Positions 1 through 8,281 of a stretch of DNA of 64,000 bases are shown here, one piece after another. Position 1 is the stretch's first letter; each line of letters begins with the position of its first letter. The notes beneath the pieces were generated by a model that saw only the letters and a program-made list of their open reading frames with translations, was not told the DNA's origin and made no database searches. The position numbers and the translations under genes are program-made. Origin of the DNA: DASXIF01 sp036498145 (lineage in GTDB: Bacteria; Actinomycetota; Actinomycetes; Mycobacteriales; Jatrophihabitantaceae); NCBI GenBank assembly GCA_963708625.1, contig CAVPSV010000005.1, positions 62,001 through 126,000 of the forward strand, given 5' to 3'.

Positions 1-61
1 GCGCCAGCACCACGCCGTCTGCCGCGGCGATGAGAGCGATATGTGATGACCTGGGACGCAT
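1..61 (-). CDS. Possible N-terminal fragment of a gene leaving the window
   Basis: On the minus strand an ATG at 61 opens a frame that stays open to the window edge (20 codons, beginning MRPRSSHIALIAAADGVVLA). A purine-rich GAGGGA lies about 12 bases upstream, a rather long spacing for a ribosome binding site. The fragment is too short to assign a family. It would be divergent from the gene starting at 155. Confidence 0.3.
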   Translation of the reverse strand, partial: MRPRSSHIALIAAADGVVLA

Positions 62-154
62 GAGATTTCATTTCCCTCTGTTTGGTGCCGTTTGCCGTTG
101 TTCGCCTTCATAGAGGGGCACGGGCTACGCGAGGGAGATATGACGAACTAGCCT

Positions 155-790
155 GTGGACAGCGGGCTCAACCTCGATGTACCAATCGGCCCATTGCCCG
201 ATTCACCCGTTTCGTCTGGTAGACAAAACGACGTGCGATGGGACGGACTTTTCGCAGACCTCGAGGCGCAGGCCGACAGCCTGGAACACCACGAACGGGC
301 CGTCGAAATATCCGAGCGCACTCGCATCGAGGTCGGTGCGCTGTCACTGGCCGATCGGCTGCGACCCGCGGTGGGCGCTCAGATCCGCTTGCGCTGTCGC
401 GGCGAACTCGGCATCGCCGGAGTGCTTCGGCAGGTATCCGCCCAGTGGGTGCTCCTCGACGGTGGGCGTGGCGACGAGACCTTGATCGCTGCCGACAACG
501 TGGTCAGCGTGGCCGGCGTGAGCCGTCTCGCGGCCGCGCCGGCGCACGGCGTGGTGGAGTCACGGCTGGGCATCCGGCAGGTGTTGCGTGGCATCGCCAC
601 TGATCGCTCCACCTGCCAGATCCGGCTGGCCGACTCGTCCACCGTGGTCGGCACCATCGACCGCGTCGGCAGTGACTTCGTCGAGGTCGCCCTGCATGTG
701 AACGACGTCCGGCGGCGCACCGAAGTGCGCGAGGTTCAACTGCTCTCGCTGCCCTGGCTGGTCGCCGTCCGGCGGGACATGCGCGGCTGA
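155..790 (+). CDS. Conserved hypothetical protein (211 aa)
   Basis: The frame opens with GTG at 155 and gives a soluble, acidic-to-neutral 211-residue protein without signal peptide or membrane segment. The middle and C-terminal parts are rich in short beta-strand patterns (for example LLDGGRGDETLIAADNVVSV and a later repeat-like stretch around residues 150-180), which suggests a small beta-barrel fold, but I recognise no catalytic motif. It lies next to a BldC-like DNA-binding protein encoded on the other strand. The GTG start sits inside a TGTGGACAG sequence that resembles a DnaA box in reverse orientation (154-162). Function unknown. Confidence 0.65.
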   Translation: MDSGLNLDVPIGPLPDSPVSSGRQNDVRWDGLFADLEAQADSLEHHERAVEISERTRIEVGALSLADRLRPAVGAQIRLRCRGELGIAGVLRQVSAQWVLLDGGRGDETLIAADNVVSVAGVSRLAAAPAHGVVESRLGIRQVLRGIATDRSTCQIRLADSSTVVGTIDRVGSDFVEVALHVNDVRRRTEVREVQLLSLPWLVAVRRDMRG

Positions 791-875
791 CCGACCCGAG
801 ATCTGCGACTTGCACCTGCGCGCCGAGTTGCCGCGCGCGACGCGGCGCGGTCCCTGGGCGTGGGGCGCACGCCGA

Positions 876-1118
876 TCAGCCGATCTGCCCCGGCGAGTGC
901 TCGTCGGCGAAGGGATGCTGGTCGACGAACTGTCGAGTCTGGTCGTACATGCGCGCGATGAACTCCTCGAGCTTGGCGCGCTCGACCCGCCACTGACCGC
1001 GTCCGCCGATCTTGATCGCCTCTAGCTCCTTGTTCCGCACCAGTGCGTAGGTTTGCGAACTCGAGATGTTGAGGATCTCCGCGACGTCGGCCAGCGTGAG
1101 GAAACGGTCACTGTGCAT
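876..1118 (-). CDS. Helix-turn-helix DNA-binding protein, excisionase/BldC-like
   Basis: An 80-residue protein starting MHSDRFLTLADVAEILNIS. Residues 5-55 match the small winged-helix excisionase or BldC family: LTLADVAEILNISSSQTYAL forms the helix-turn-helix and GGRGQWRVERAKLEEFI the wing and final helix. The ATG at 1118 was chosen because it begins directly at this domain; an upstream in-frame extension to 1259 has no homology-like character. Such proteins are one-domain transcription regulators in actinobacteria. It is divergent from the SAF-domain operon starting at 1312, so it could control that operon; this is inference. Confidence 0.85.
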   Translation of the reverse strand: MHSDRFLTLADVAEILNISSSQTYALVRNKELEAIKIGGRGQWRVERAKLEEFIARMYDQTRQFVDQHPFADEHSPGQIG

Positions 1119-1251
1119 GGCGGCGGGCGGCGCCCCTTTCCTGTCATCCGCGCCGGTCGTGGGTCGCCGGCTATCGGCGATCGTGCGTGGTGGTGGCTCC
1201 CGTCCGCGCGTGGTGACAGGAGTCTGACAGCAGACGTCCCGTCCGACGGCG

Positions 1252-1260
1252 TTGTCCACA
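1252..1260 (+). promoter_or_regulatory. DnaA-box-like sequence in a divergent promoter region
   Basis: TTGTCCACA is the form usually preferred by DnaA in high-GC actinobacteria. It lies between the divergent HTH gene (start 1118) and the SAF operon (start 1312). A partial match, TTGTCCATC, follows near 1283. A single box may be chance, but similar boxes occur at 14123-14161 and 59493-59657. Confidence 0.4.
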
Positions 1261-1311
1261 GGCCGCGAACGGTTTGGGCGGAATTGTCCATCAGCCGGGC
1301 AGGATGGCGCG

Positions 1312-1983
1312 GTGACCGAATCGCCTGTACCTCACCGCGTCAAGAAGCCGAGCTGGCTGGACCTGCGGCTCGTGCTCGGCTGCACCCTGGTGCTCGGGTC
1401 CGTCGTACTGGGCGCGCATGTGGTGGCGAGTGCCGATCGAACCGCACCGGTGGTCGCGCTCGCCGTCTCCGTCGAGCCGGGCACCGTGCTCACCGCCGGC
1501 GAGCTGCGGGTGACCCGAGTGCGTCTTCCGGCGAGCAACACCGCTGCCTACGTCGGCGATGTCGGCGCGGCGGTGGGCAGGCAGGTGAGCTGGCCGCTCG
1601 CACGCGGTGAGCTGCTGCCGCGCGCAGTGCTGGCGCAAGTGGGCGCATCGACCACGGTGACGATTCCGCTCGCCGCGGGTGACTCGCCCACGCTGAACGC
1701 CGGTCAGCGCATCGCGGTCTGGCTGTCGACGAAGTCCTGCCCGGCGGTGGTCGTGCTGTCCGACGTCGTCGTGCAGGAGGTGCACAAGAGCGCGGGGGGT
1801 TCCTTCTCGTCCACAGGTGAGCAGGACGTGGTGGTCCGGGTGAGCCCGGACCTGGCCCAGCGTGTGGTGTCGGCGCTCGCGCAGGACGATGCCGTCCTGC
1901 GTGCCGGTGTGGTGGCCGGCACCGAATCCGAACCGTCGTCACTGCCACCGCTGACATGCGCGCCGCGCGGTGGCGGTTCGTGA
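1312..1983 (+). CDS. SAF-domain protein, CpaB-like
   Basis: A 223-residue protein with one N-terminal membrane anchor (about residues 20-40, LVLGCTLVLGSVVLGAHVVA) followed by an SAF domain beginning near residue 50 (PVVALAVSVEPGTVLTAGEL, then ARGELLPRAVL). SAF domains of this type occur in CpaB/RcpC, which stabilises Flp pilus assembly, and in flagellar P-ring chaperones. GTG at 1312 is preferred to ATG 1252 because the shorter form begins just before the anchor. It is translationally coupled (GTGA) to a CpaE-like ATPase, which supports a role in a Tad/Flp-like envelope machine, although no CpaF ATPase or pilin gene is present here. Confidence 0.8.
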   Translation: MTESPVPHRVKKPSWLDLRLVLGCTLVLGSVVLGAHVVASADRTAPVVALAVSVEPGTVLTAGELRVTRVRLPASNTAAYVGDVGAAVGRQVSWPLARGELLPRAVLAQVGASTTVTIPLAAGDSPTLNAGQRIAVWLSTKSCPAVVVLSDVVVQEVHKSAGGSFSSTGEQDVVVRVSPDLAQRVVSALAQDDAVLRAGVVAGTESEPSSLPPLTCAPRGGGS

Positions 1984-3452
1984 GCATCCCGGTTCTCACG
2001 GCTGCCGCGGGCGGCGAGTGGGAAGCGGTGTGGGTCGAGGCAGCTTCGGCTGAGGCTGCGGTGACGATCACGCGCCGCTGTGTGGACGTGGTCGATCTGC
2101 TGGCGCTCGCCGGTGCCGGGCACGGGCGTGCTGCGCTGGTGTCCTCGCAGTTGCGCCGATTCGATGCGGACGCATTCGACCGGCTGAGCGCGGCCGGTGT
2201 GGTCGCGGTCGGTGTCGTACCGCGTGGCGACGGCGGGGCGGAAAGCCGAATGCACGCGGTGGGCGTCGAGTTCGTCGTGCCCGCAGACGCGGATCCGCAC
2301 GTGGTCTGGTCAGTTGTGGCCGAGGCAGTCTCGGCCGCCGAGCGCGGTGACGCTCCGGCCCGCAGTTTCGCCGAGCCCTGGCTGTCCACCGGATCGACGT
2401 TGCCGGGCGACGCCGTCGCCGGCGGAGTCTCGGCGCACCAGTCCGCGGCGGATCTGGCGTTGCCCGGCGCGCGGCCGGACGGCGTGCGCGGAGCCGGCGA
2501 CGAACAGGGGGCCGGCGGCGTCGACGACGGTGCTGACAGCGGCGCGCCGCACTCGGGCCCGGGCATCGTCGTCGCGGTGTGGGGGCCAACCGGGGCGCCC
2601 GGGCGAACGACTGTTGCGCTGTCGTTGGCGGACGAGGTGGCCCGGCTGGGCGCGTCGGCTCTGCTCATCGACGGCGATGTGTACGGCGGCACCGTGGCTG
2701 CCGCGATCGGCTTCCTCGACGAGTCGCCCGGGTTGGCGGCGGCCTGCCGGACCGCCGGCCGGGCACGGTTGGACGCCGCCGCGCTCGCGCAGCTGTGTTG
2801 GCAGGCACGGCCCCGGCTGCGGGTGCTCACCGGCATTCCGATGGCAGCGCGCTGGCCCGATTTGCGCACCTCCGCGATCCCCGCGGTACTGACGGCGGCC
2901 CGCGCGTTGGCGCAGTGCACGGTGGTCGATTGCGGGTTCTCCCTCGAGACGGACGAGGAACTGTCCTACGACTCGCTGGCGCCGCGCCGCAATGGAGCGA
3001 CGCTCGCCATGCTCGACAACGCGGACGTGGTGCTCGCCGTCGGCTCGGCCGATCCGATCGGGATGCAGCGACTGATCCGCGCGCTGGGCGAACTGCGTGA
3101 GGCCGAGGTCAGCACCACGGTGCGGGTTGTGCTCAATCGCGTCCGGCGCGGTGTTGTGCCGGGCGACCCACGTGCCGAACTCATCGCTGCACTGGACCGC
3201 TTTGCCGGACACCAGCCGGCCGCGCTACTGCCATACGACCTCGACGCACTCGATACCGCGCTGGCCAACGGTCGGCTGGTCGCGGAGGTGAAACCGAATT
3301 GCGCGTTCCGCAAGGCCGCGCGTGATCTCGCAGCCGACGTGGCCGCGTCAGTGCTGCCTGCGGCTGCACCACCGCGCCGCGCACACCGTCATGTGTCGAC
3401 CAAGGCGAAGCAATCGCGATCAGGACGAAGGATGAAAGGGACAACCGAGTGA
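1980..3452 (+). CDS. CpaE/MinD-like P-loop ATPase with atypical Walker A
   Basis: A 490-residue protein overlapping the previous stop by 4 bp (GTGA). Residues 1-170 form a receiver-like or variable N-terminal part; residues about 195-450 are a SIMIBI/MinD-type ATPase. The P-loop reads GPTGAPGRTT: the usual GKT lysine is replaced by arginine, and the MinD signature lysine near the loop start is also absent. The switch LLIDGDVYGG and a late hydrophobic strand with Asp (VVDCG) are recognisable. CpaE proteins position Flp pilus machinery. The substitution suggests weak or absent ATP hydrolysis, or an Arg-tolerant subfamily. It is coupled on both sides to exported-protein genes. Confidence 0.8.
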   Translation: MSIPVLTAAAGGEWEAVWVEAASAEAAVTITRRCVDVVDLLALAGAGHGRAALVSSQLRRFDADAFDRLSAAGVVAVGVVPRGDGGAESRMHAVGVEFVVPADADPHVVWSVVAEAVSAAERGDAPARSFAEPWLSTGSTLPGDAVAGGVSAHQSAADLALPGARPDGVRGAGDEQGAGGVDDGADSGAPHSGPGIVVAVWGPTGAPGRTTVALSLADEVARLGASALLIDGDVYGGTVAAAIGFLDESPGLAAACRTAGRARLDAAALAQLCWQARPRLRVLTGIPMAARWPDLRTSAIPAVLTAARALAQCTVVDCGFSLETDEELSYDSLAPRRNGATLAMLDNADVVLAVGSADPIGMQRLIRALGELREAEVSTTVRVVLNRVRRGVVPGDPRAELIAALDRFAGHQPAALLPYDLDALDTALANGRLVAEVKPNCAFRKAARDLAADVAASVLPAAAPPRRAHRHVSTKAKQSRSGRRMKGTTE

Positions 3453-4105
3453 ACAGGCGGAACCTAGCGCGGCGCGGGGCAGGCGTGATCGCCACGGTGA
3501 TAGCCGCGGCGATCGTCTGCGGGTGCGACGGCGGAGCAGCGCACGCTCCGGAGCTGACGGATGCCGGCTCGGCATCGGGGTCGGCGGCGGCGGGGTCTGC
3601 GGTGGCCGGGTCCGCAACGCCGACGCCGATACGCACCGGCCCACTACCCACCGGTCCCGGCGTCCTCCCCGGCGAGAAACCCCCGGTCGAGCCAGCGGAC
3701 GCGTATCGCGACACCTATAGCGGGGCCTTTGCGATCGGTACGTACTTCGTCAGTGCCTTGAGCTGGTCATACGCGACTACCGACCCCTATCTCCTACAGC
3801 AGATCAGCTCGCCCGAATGCGGAGCGTGTGCGCGGTTCATTCAGAGGCTATCGACCTTGCGTCGCGATGGCGGCCACATCGAAGGCAGTCGATTCTCGCT
3901 ACTAGCGATTCGGCACGTGACCGGACACTTTCCCATTGCCGCCGACTATGTATTTGAGATCAAGCTGACGCAGGCACCGGGCCGTGTTATCAGCCCGTCG
4001 GGGTCGCCTCAGGTCATTTCCACTGTGCCCATAAGCGATACGTCCCGCGTCTACGTGTCGTGGTCCGGCACCTCATGGCACGTAGTCGAGGAGGCCGGAT
4101 CGTGA
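3449..4105 (+). CDS. Secreted lipoprotein, DUF6318-like
   Basis: A 218-residue protein starting with GTG that overlaps the ATPase stop (GTGA). Residues 1-25 are a signal peptide with Arg-rich start and a lipobox VCGC (lipidated Cys26), followed by an Ala/Gly/Ser/Thr-rich linker to about residue 70. The C-terminal domain (from about residue 88, DTYSGAFAIGTYFVSALSWS) resembles the DUF6318 family of actinobacterial lipoproteins, with a CGAC pair at about residues 126-129. It would face the outside of the membrane. Its place between a CpaE-like ATPase and a second exported protein suggests these four genes make one envelope-associated assembly. The biochemical role is unknown. Confidence 0.75.
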   Translation: MNRRNLARRGAGVIATVIAAAIVCGCDGGAAHAPELTDAGSASGSAAAGSAVAGSATPTPIRTGPLPTGPGVLPGEKPPVEPADAYRDTYSGAFAIGTYFVSALSWSYATTDPYLLQQISSPECGACARFIQRLSTLRRDGGHIEGSRFSLLAIRHVTGHFPIAADYVFEIKLTQAPGRVISPSGSPQVISTVPISDTSRVYVSWSGTSWHVVEEAGS

Positions 4106-5034
4106 CGACAAGCTCGCGAATTGCGGTCGCTGTCTCAGGGATCGTTTCTCTGTGCGCGTTCGCGCTGTACGACTCATCGGCGGTTCAAGCGGCGCCTTTG
4201 AACTGCAACACGTCTGTGACTGCGCACGCCGGTGCGGGCGAGTTTCGCGAAGTCGGGACCCGCTCCTGCGATACGGGAGCGGTCATCGACGACCCGGCAC
4301 TACAATCCGGAACCGAGACCATTTCGCTCGATTGCGGTGCGGCGCCTTCGGTGGGACCGACACGTACTGGCGTTGGGGGACCTTGCCAGCAGGCCGGGGT
4401 GCAGTGCGAATCAGCGGCGCCACCCGCGCCTCAACGCACACCCACCACCTCGATCGTTCAGGTCGAAGTCGCGTCCGACGGCACGCGGACTGTTCAGGCC
4501 ATCAATTGTCACGTCCCGGTGGGCGCTGGGCCGGTCGGTGTGTCGGCGGCGGCGGTGGAGGCGGAGATTCGGCGGCGGGTGCCTGGTCCGGGGGTGGGGG
4601 TGGCGCCGCCGGGTGGGGTGTCGTTGGTGAATATTCAGACGTTGTTCTGGGTGGGCACGCCGGTGGATGTGTCCTTGGGGACGGTGCGGCTAGTCGGTCA
4701 GCTGGTGCGGTTGCGGGTGCAGTTGCTGCGGGTGGACTGGGACTTCGGTGACGGGGCGCGTGAGACGAGTACGGGTCCGGGGAAGGCCTACACCGGTGCT
4801 GATCCGTGTCGGACGAAGTTGTGTCCGGACTACTTCGGCCACGTCTACACCCACCATGGGCTGTGGCGGGTCAGCGCGCGGGTGAGCTGGACCGGTCAGT
4901 TCCAGGTCGGCGCCGGGGCGTGGCGTCAGATCCCGGACACCGTCACCGGGCCGGCGCAGTTCACCACCGTGCACATCTACCAAGCCCGCGGCGAACTCGT
5001 GCCCGACCCCACCGACGCCCACCCCGCACACTGA
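4102..5034 (+). CDS. Secreted protein with PKD-like domain
   Basis: A 310-residue protein; GTG at 4102 overlaps the previous stop and is followed by a clean Sec signal peptide ending AVQAAP (about residue 32). The mature part is a Pro/Thr-rich region followed by a beta-rich C-terminal domain with the PKD hallmark WDFGDGARETS, then YTHHGLWRVSARVSW. PKD-like folds mediate extracellular adhesion or protein contacts. Base composition shifts at 4530-4720, with long runs of G in wobble positions unlike the neighbours. This is the last gene of the four-gene operon; a large inverted repeat follows at 5044. Confidence 0.7.
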   Translation: MTTSSRIAVAVSGIVSLCAFALYDSSAVQAAPLNCNTSVTAHAGAGEFREVGTRSCDTGAVIDDPALQSGTETISLDCGAAPSVGPTRTGVGGPCQQAGVQCESAAPPAPQRTPTTSIVQVEVASDGTRTVQAINCHVPVGAGPVGVSAAAVEAEIRRRVPGPGVGVAPPGGVSLVNIQTLFWVGTPVDVSLGTVRLVGQLVRLRVQLLRVDWDFGDGARETSTGPGKAYTGADPCRTKLCPDYFGHVYTHHGLWRVSARVSWTGQFQVGAGAWRQIPDTVTGPAQFTTVHIYQARGELVPDPTDAHPAH

Positions 5035-5043
5035 CCCGAAAAC

Positions 5044-5095
5044 TGGATCGTGATGCACCAGCGCGGCTATAGCCGCCCGAGTGCATCACGATCCA
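5044..5095. repeat. Perfect 15-bp inverted repeat with nested palindrome
   Basis: TGGATCGTGATGCAC at 5044-5058 is repeated exactly in reverse complement at 5081-5095. The loop holds a second, 14-bp perfect palindrome GCGGCTATAGCCGC at 5063-5076. It lies 10 bp after the PKD gene stop. There is no U-rich tail, so it is not a standard intrinsic terminator, though it could block readthrough or be an intergenic repeat family. Confidence 0.75.
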
Positions 5096-5216
5096 CCAGC
5101 TGGTTGGTGTTGGCGTTTCAACGCGCGCGGTGCTGACCGGTTGGTCATAATCGGATGGCCGTCGGTGGGATGCCGACGAAGCGGCGGCTCGTGCTGACGG
5201 AAGGGATCTTGCGACC

Positions 5217-6713
5217 GTGCCCAGCGACCGGCTCACCTCGGGCGATCTGTCGTTCCTGAGTCTGGAGACGCGCGCGACGCCGCAGCACATCGGTGAATTG
5301 GCGATCTTCGGCGCCGGCGCGGACGGTCTGGACTATTCGCGACTGCTCGTCATCCTCGAGCAGCGCATCTCATCGGTGCCCCGGTATCGGCAGCGGGTCC
5401 GCCAGGTACCCGCGCACCTCGCGAACCCGGTGTGGATCGACGACCCGGACTTCGACATCACCTACCACGTGCGCCGCTCGGCGTTGCCGCGCCCGGGCAC
5501 CGACGCAGAACTGCTGGAGTTCTGCGCGCGCATCCAGTCCCGACTGCTGGACCGATCACGCCCGTTGTGGGAGCTGTATCTGGTCGAAGAACTTTCCGGC
5601 GGCCGGTCCGCAATCATCACCAAGACGCACCAGGCGTTGATCGACGGCCTGGGCGCGGTGGACATCGCCGACGTGCTGCTGGCCGCGCGTCCGGAGGTTG
5701 CGGCAACCGAGGACACGATCTGGATGCCCGAACCGGAACCCAGCGGCGCCCAACTCGTCGGCAGCGCGCTGTGGCACATCGTGCGGCGGCCGGCCTCGGT
5801 GTTCGAGCCTGTACGTCTCGGCGTCAACGACATGAAGACCGCGGCGGGCCGCGTTGTCACCGCCGTGGACAGTGCGCTCTCGGCGACCAAGGCGCTGACG
5901 CGACGTCCGCCGGCCTCGCCGCTGTCTGCCACCGTGCGTGAGCAGCGGCGTATCGGCATTGCGCGCACCAATCTCGCCGATTACCGCGCGGTGCGCAGCG
6001 CCCATGGCACGACGATCAACGACGTGGCGCTGGCTACCGTCTGCGGCGCGCTGCGCTCCTGGTTACTGCACCGAGGTCTCGACCTCGAGCCGACGGCGCG
6101 CGTCCGGGCGCTGGTGCCGGTGAGCGTCTCCGACGACCTGACAACGGTCGGCGCTGGCCTGTCGAGTGTCGGACGGGTGGCCGGGCTGCTGGCAGACCTG
6201 CCGATCGGCGAAGACGACCCGGTGCGTCGGCTGCGGCTCACCGCGCAGACCACCGCCGCGCACCGCCGGTCCGGGCGCGCGGTCGACGCTGATGCACTGG
6301 TCGCGCTGGCCGGATTCGCGCCTCCGACCCTGCACGCCCTCGGCGTGCGGGTGGCGCACGGTCTCGCACGGCGTGCATTCGATCTGGTGGTGACCAACGT
6401 GCCGGGTCCACAGACGGCGCGCTATGTCGATGCCGCGCGGATGACGGAGGTGTTCCCCATCGTGCCGCTCACCGTGGGGTGCACGGTGGCTATCGGAATC
6501 ACCTCCTATGACGGCGGCATCTACTACGGGATCACTGCCGACCGCGACGCGGTGCCTGACGTCGCGGCGCTGGCTGGCTATGTCCAGGACGCGCTGGCCG
6601 AACTGGTCGAGGCCAGCCACGCGCCGCGAGACGAACCACCGGTATCCCTGTCCACCGTCCGCGCGGCGCACGCTCGCCGCGCGGCCCGTCGCACCCCGGA
6701 GCCGCACCGATGA
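5217..6713 (+). CDS. Wax ester synthase/diacylglycerol acyltransferase (WS/DGAT)
   Basis: A 498-residue protein of normal family length (about 450-500). It transfers acyl chains from acyl-CoA to diacylglycerol or long-chain alcohols to form storage lipid at the membrane. The active-site motif is THQALIDG at residues 137-144; the usual HHxxxDG keeps its catalytic second His138 and Asp143 while the first His is Thr. The motif PLWELYLVE (116-124) and the late VTNVPGP segment are also typical. GTG at 5217 has an AAGGGA ribosome site upstream. It is coupled by a 4-bp overlap to a patatin-like lipase, which suggests paired synthesis and turnover of neutral lipid. Confidence 0.9.
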   Translation: MPSDRLTSGDLSFLSLETRATPQHIGELAIFGAGADGLDYSRLLVILEQRISSVPRYRQRVRQVPAHLANPVWIDDPDFDITYHVRRSALPRPGTDAELLEFCARIQSRLLDRSRPLWELYLVEELSGGRSAIITKTHQALIDGLGAVDIADVLLAARPEVAATEDTIWMPEPEPSGAQLVGSALWHIVRRPASVFEPVRLGVNDMKTAAGRVVTAVDSALSATKALTRRPPASPLSATVREQRRIGIARTNLADYRAVRSAHGTTINDVALATVCGALRSWLLHRGLDLEPTARVRALVPVSVSDDLTTVGAGLSSVGRVAGLLADLPIGEDDPVRRLRLTAQTTAAHRRSGRAVDADALVALAGFAPPTLHALGVRVAHGLARRAFDLVVTNVPGPQTARYVDAARMTEVFPIVPLTVGCTVAIGITSYDGGIYYGITADRDAVPDVAALAGYVQDALAELVEASHAPRDEPPVSLSTVRAAHARRAARRTPEPHR

Positions 6714-7747
6714 CGACGAATCCGACCGATCCCCGACGTGCGCTGGTATTCGGCGGCGGCGGCGTACTGGGGTTCGCCTGGATGCTGGGCGCGCTGTCAG
6801 CGTTCGAAGAGGTGACCGGGCTGGATGCGCGTGATGCGGATATCGTCGTCGGCACGTCCGCCGGTTCGGTGCTGAGCGCACTGCTCGGGTGCCGGCTCCC
6901 GGTCGACGCGATCTGCCGGCACCATCAGGGCGTGCCGGCTCCGGCCGATCCGCTGATCGACTACGACTATCACGGCACCGGCGGTTCGTTGCCGCCGCGG
7001 CCCGGATGGCGGCCCGGGTCATACCGGCTGGCTCTGGGCGGCCTTCGCCACCCGCGTCGCACCCCGCCCATCGTGACGCTGTCGGGTCTGCTGCCGCAGG
7101 GCCGCGGCACGCTCGATCCGGTGCGGCAGTTGATCGCTTCGGTTGCCGAAGAAGCGGGCTACCAGCAGGAGTGGCCGAAACAACCGCGCCCTTGGATCGT
7201 CGCGGCGGACTACCGCAGCGGGCGGCGCGTGGTGTTCGGCCGCGAGAGCGTCGTCGGTGCGTCGCGTCGTGCCTCGCTCGCCGATGCGGTGACCGCGTCC
7301 TGCTCCATCCCCGCGTGGTATGCGCCGGTGGTCGTCGACGGTGTGCCCTACATCGACGGCGGCACGATCTCGAACGCGTCGGTGGACGTCTTGCGCGGAA
7401 CGGGGGTGGACGAGGTGTACGTGTTCGCCCCGATGGCCTCCGTCGAGATCGACCGTGCGCGCACCGCCGTCGGACGGGTGGAGCGAGCGGTGCGGCGGGC
7501 GATCACCCGGGGGATCATGGCTGATGTCGCACGGCTGCGGGCCGGCGGAGCCCGGGTGTGCCTGCTCACGCCGGAGCCCGAAGATCTCGCGATGATGGGC
7601 CTGAATCTGATGAACCCGGCACGGCGCACCGAGGTGCTGGAAACCGCGCAGGTGACTGTGGCCCGGCAGCTGACGCGTCAACTCACCGCACGCGCCGGCT
7701 GGTCATTCGCGCCCAGCAGTTCAGCCACGGCAGACTCCTCTGCGTGA
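6710..7747 (+). CDS. Patatin-like phospholipase
   Basis: A 345-residue hydrolase of the patatin family. The oxyanion-hole glycine run GGGGVLG is at residues 15-21, the nucleophile elbow GTSAG at 48-52 (Ser50), and the catalytic-dyad Asp in DGG at about 216-218. These are all three diagnostic elements. It has no signal peptide, so it acts in the cytosol or on the inner leaflet. It overlaps the WS/DGAT gene by ATGA and is likely co-translated with it. A lipid acyl-hydrolase next to a storage-lipid acyltransferase fits acyl recycling; the substrate cannot be read from sequence. Confidence 0.9.
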   Translation: MTTNPTDPRRALVFGGGGVLGFAWMLGALSAFEEVTGLDARDADIVVGTSAGSVLSALLGCRLPVDAICRHHQGVPAPADPLIDYDYHGTGGSLPPRPGWRPGSYRLALGGLRHPRRTPPIVTLSGLLPQGRGTLDPVRQLIASVAEEAGYQQEWPKQPRPWIVAADYRSGRRVVFGRESVVGASRRASLADAVTASCSIPAWYAPVVVDGVPYIDGGTISNASVDVLRGTGVDEVYVFAPMASVEIDRARTAVGRVERAVRRAITRGIMADVARLRAGGARVCLLTPEPEDLAMMGLNLMNPARRTEVLETAQVTVARQLTRQLTARAGWSFAPSSSATADSSA

Positions 7748-8241
7748 GGGTGTATGTGCCGGCGACGACGACACAACTGCGGGCGCTGATCGACAGCGGT
7801 GAGCTGGGTTCGCCGCCGTTGACCGCGTTCGCGGTGACGCCGGGGCTGCGGGAGTGGTATCTCGATGACGACGTCGAGGCCTTGGAGTACGCGGCCATGT
7901 CGGAAGCCGCGCGCGCTTCGCTGCGGCTGCTCGACGCCGATCCGGCGGCGGCGCGGCGACGCGTGGTGGTGGCGACCGACGTGGCGGACGAGGGTGTCAC
8001 GGTCCGGGATGCCGTGGATCGCGGCGTGGTGGCCCTCCTGGCGGCCGTCCGACTCGGTGACGTCGCATCCGTCCACGTCGACGATCTGGAGGCGGAGGCG
8101 GCGGTGAGCGCAGCGGCGGAGTCGATCACCGCGGCGGATCTGGGCGACGAGGCGGCCCAGGACCGGGTCGATGACGCGGAGGGATTCGAGCTGTCCTGGT
8201 ACGCCAGTCAGGAGATCGCGGCGCTACTCGCCGACCTGTGA
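7744..8241 (+). CDS. DUF6912-like conserved protein
   Basis: A 165-residue acidic protein starting with GTG inside the overlapping GTGA of the patatin stop; translation begins VRVYVPATTTQLRALIDSGE. The opening VRVYVPAT, the PPLTAFAVTPGLREWY segment (residues about 24-40) and the alternating helix/strand pattern match an actinobacterial family I know as DUF6912. There are no obvious catalytic residues, signal or membrane segment. Third gene of the WS/DGAT operon by overlap. Function unknown. Confidence 0.7.
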   Translation: MRVYVPATTTQLRALIDSGELGSPPLTAFAVTPGLREWYLDDDVEALEYAAMSEAARASLRLLDADPAAARRRVVVATDVADEGVTVRDAVDRGVVALLAAVRLGDVASVHVDDLEAEAAVSAAAESITAADLGDEAAQDRVDDAEGFELSWYASQEIAALLADL

Positions 8242-8281
8242 GGCTGGTCCCGGCGCGCACCTCGCGTGCGACGATTCGGAC

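Noticed and set aside
1312..5034. Complete Tad/Flp pilus operon
   Set aside because: Only CpaB-like and CpaE-like parts are present; no CpaF ATPase, TadB/TadC or pilin was found.
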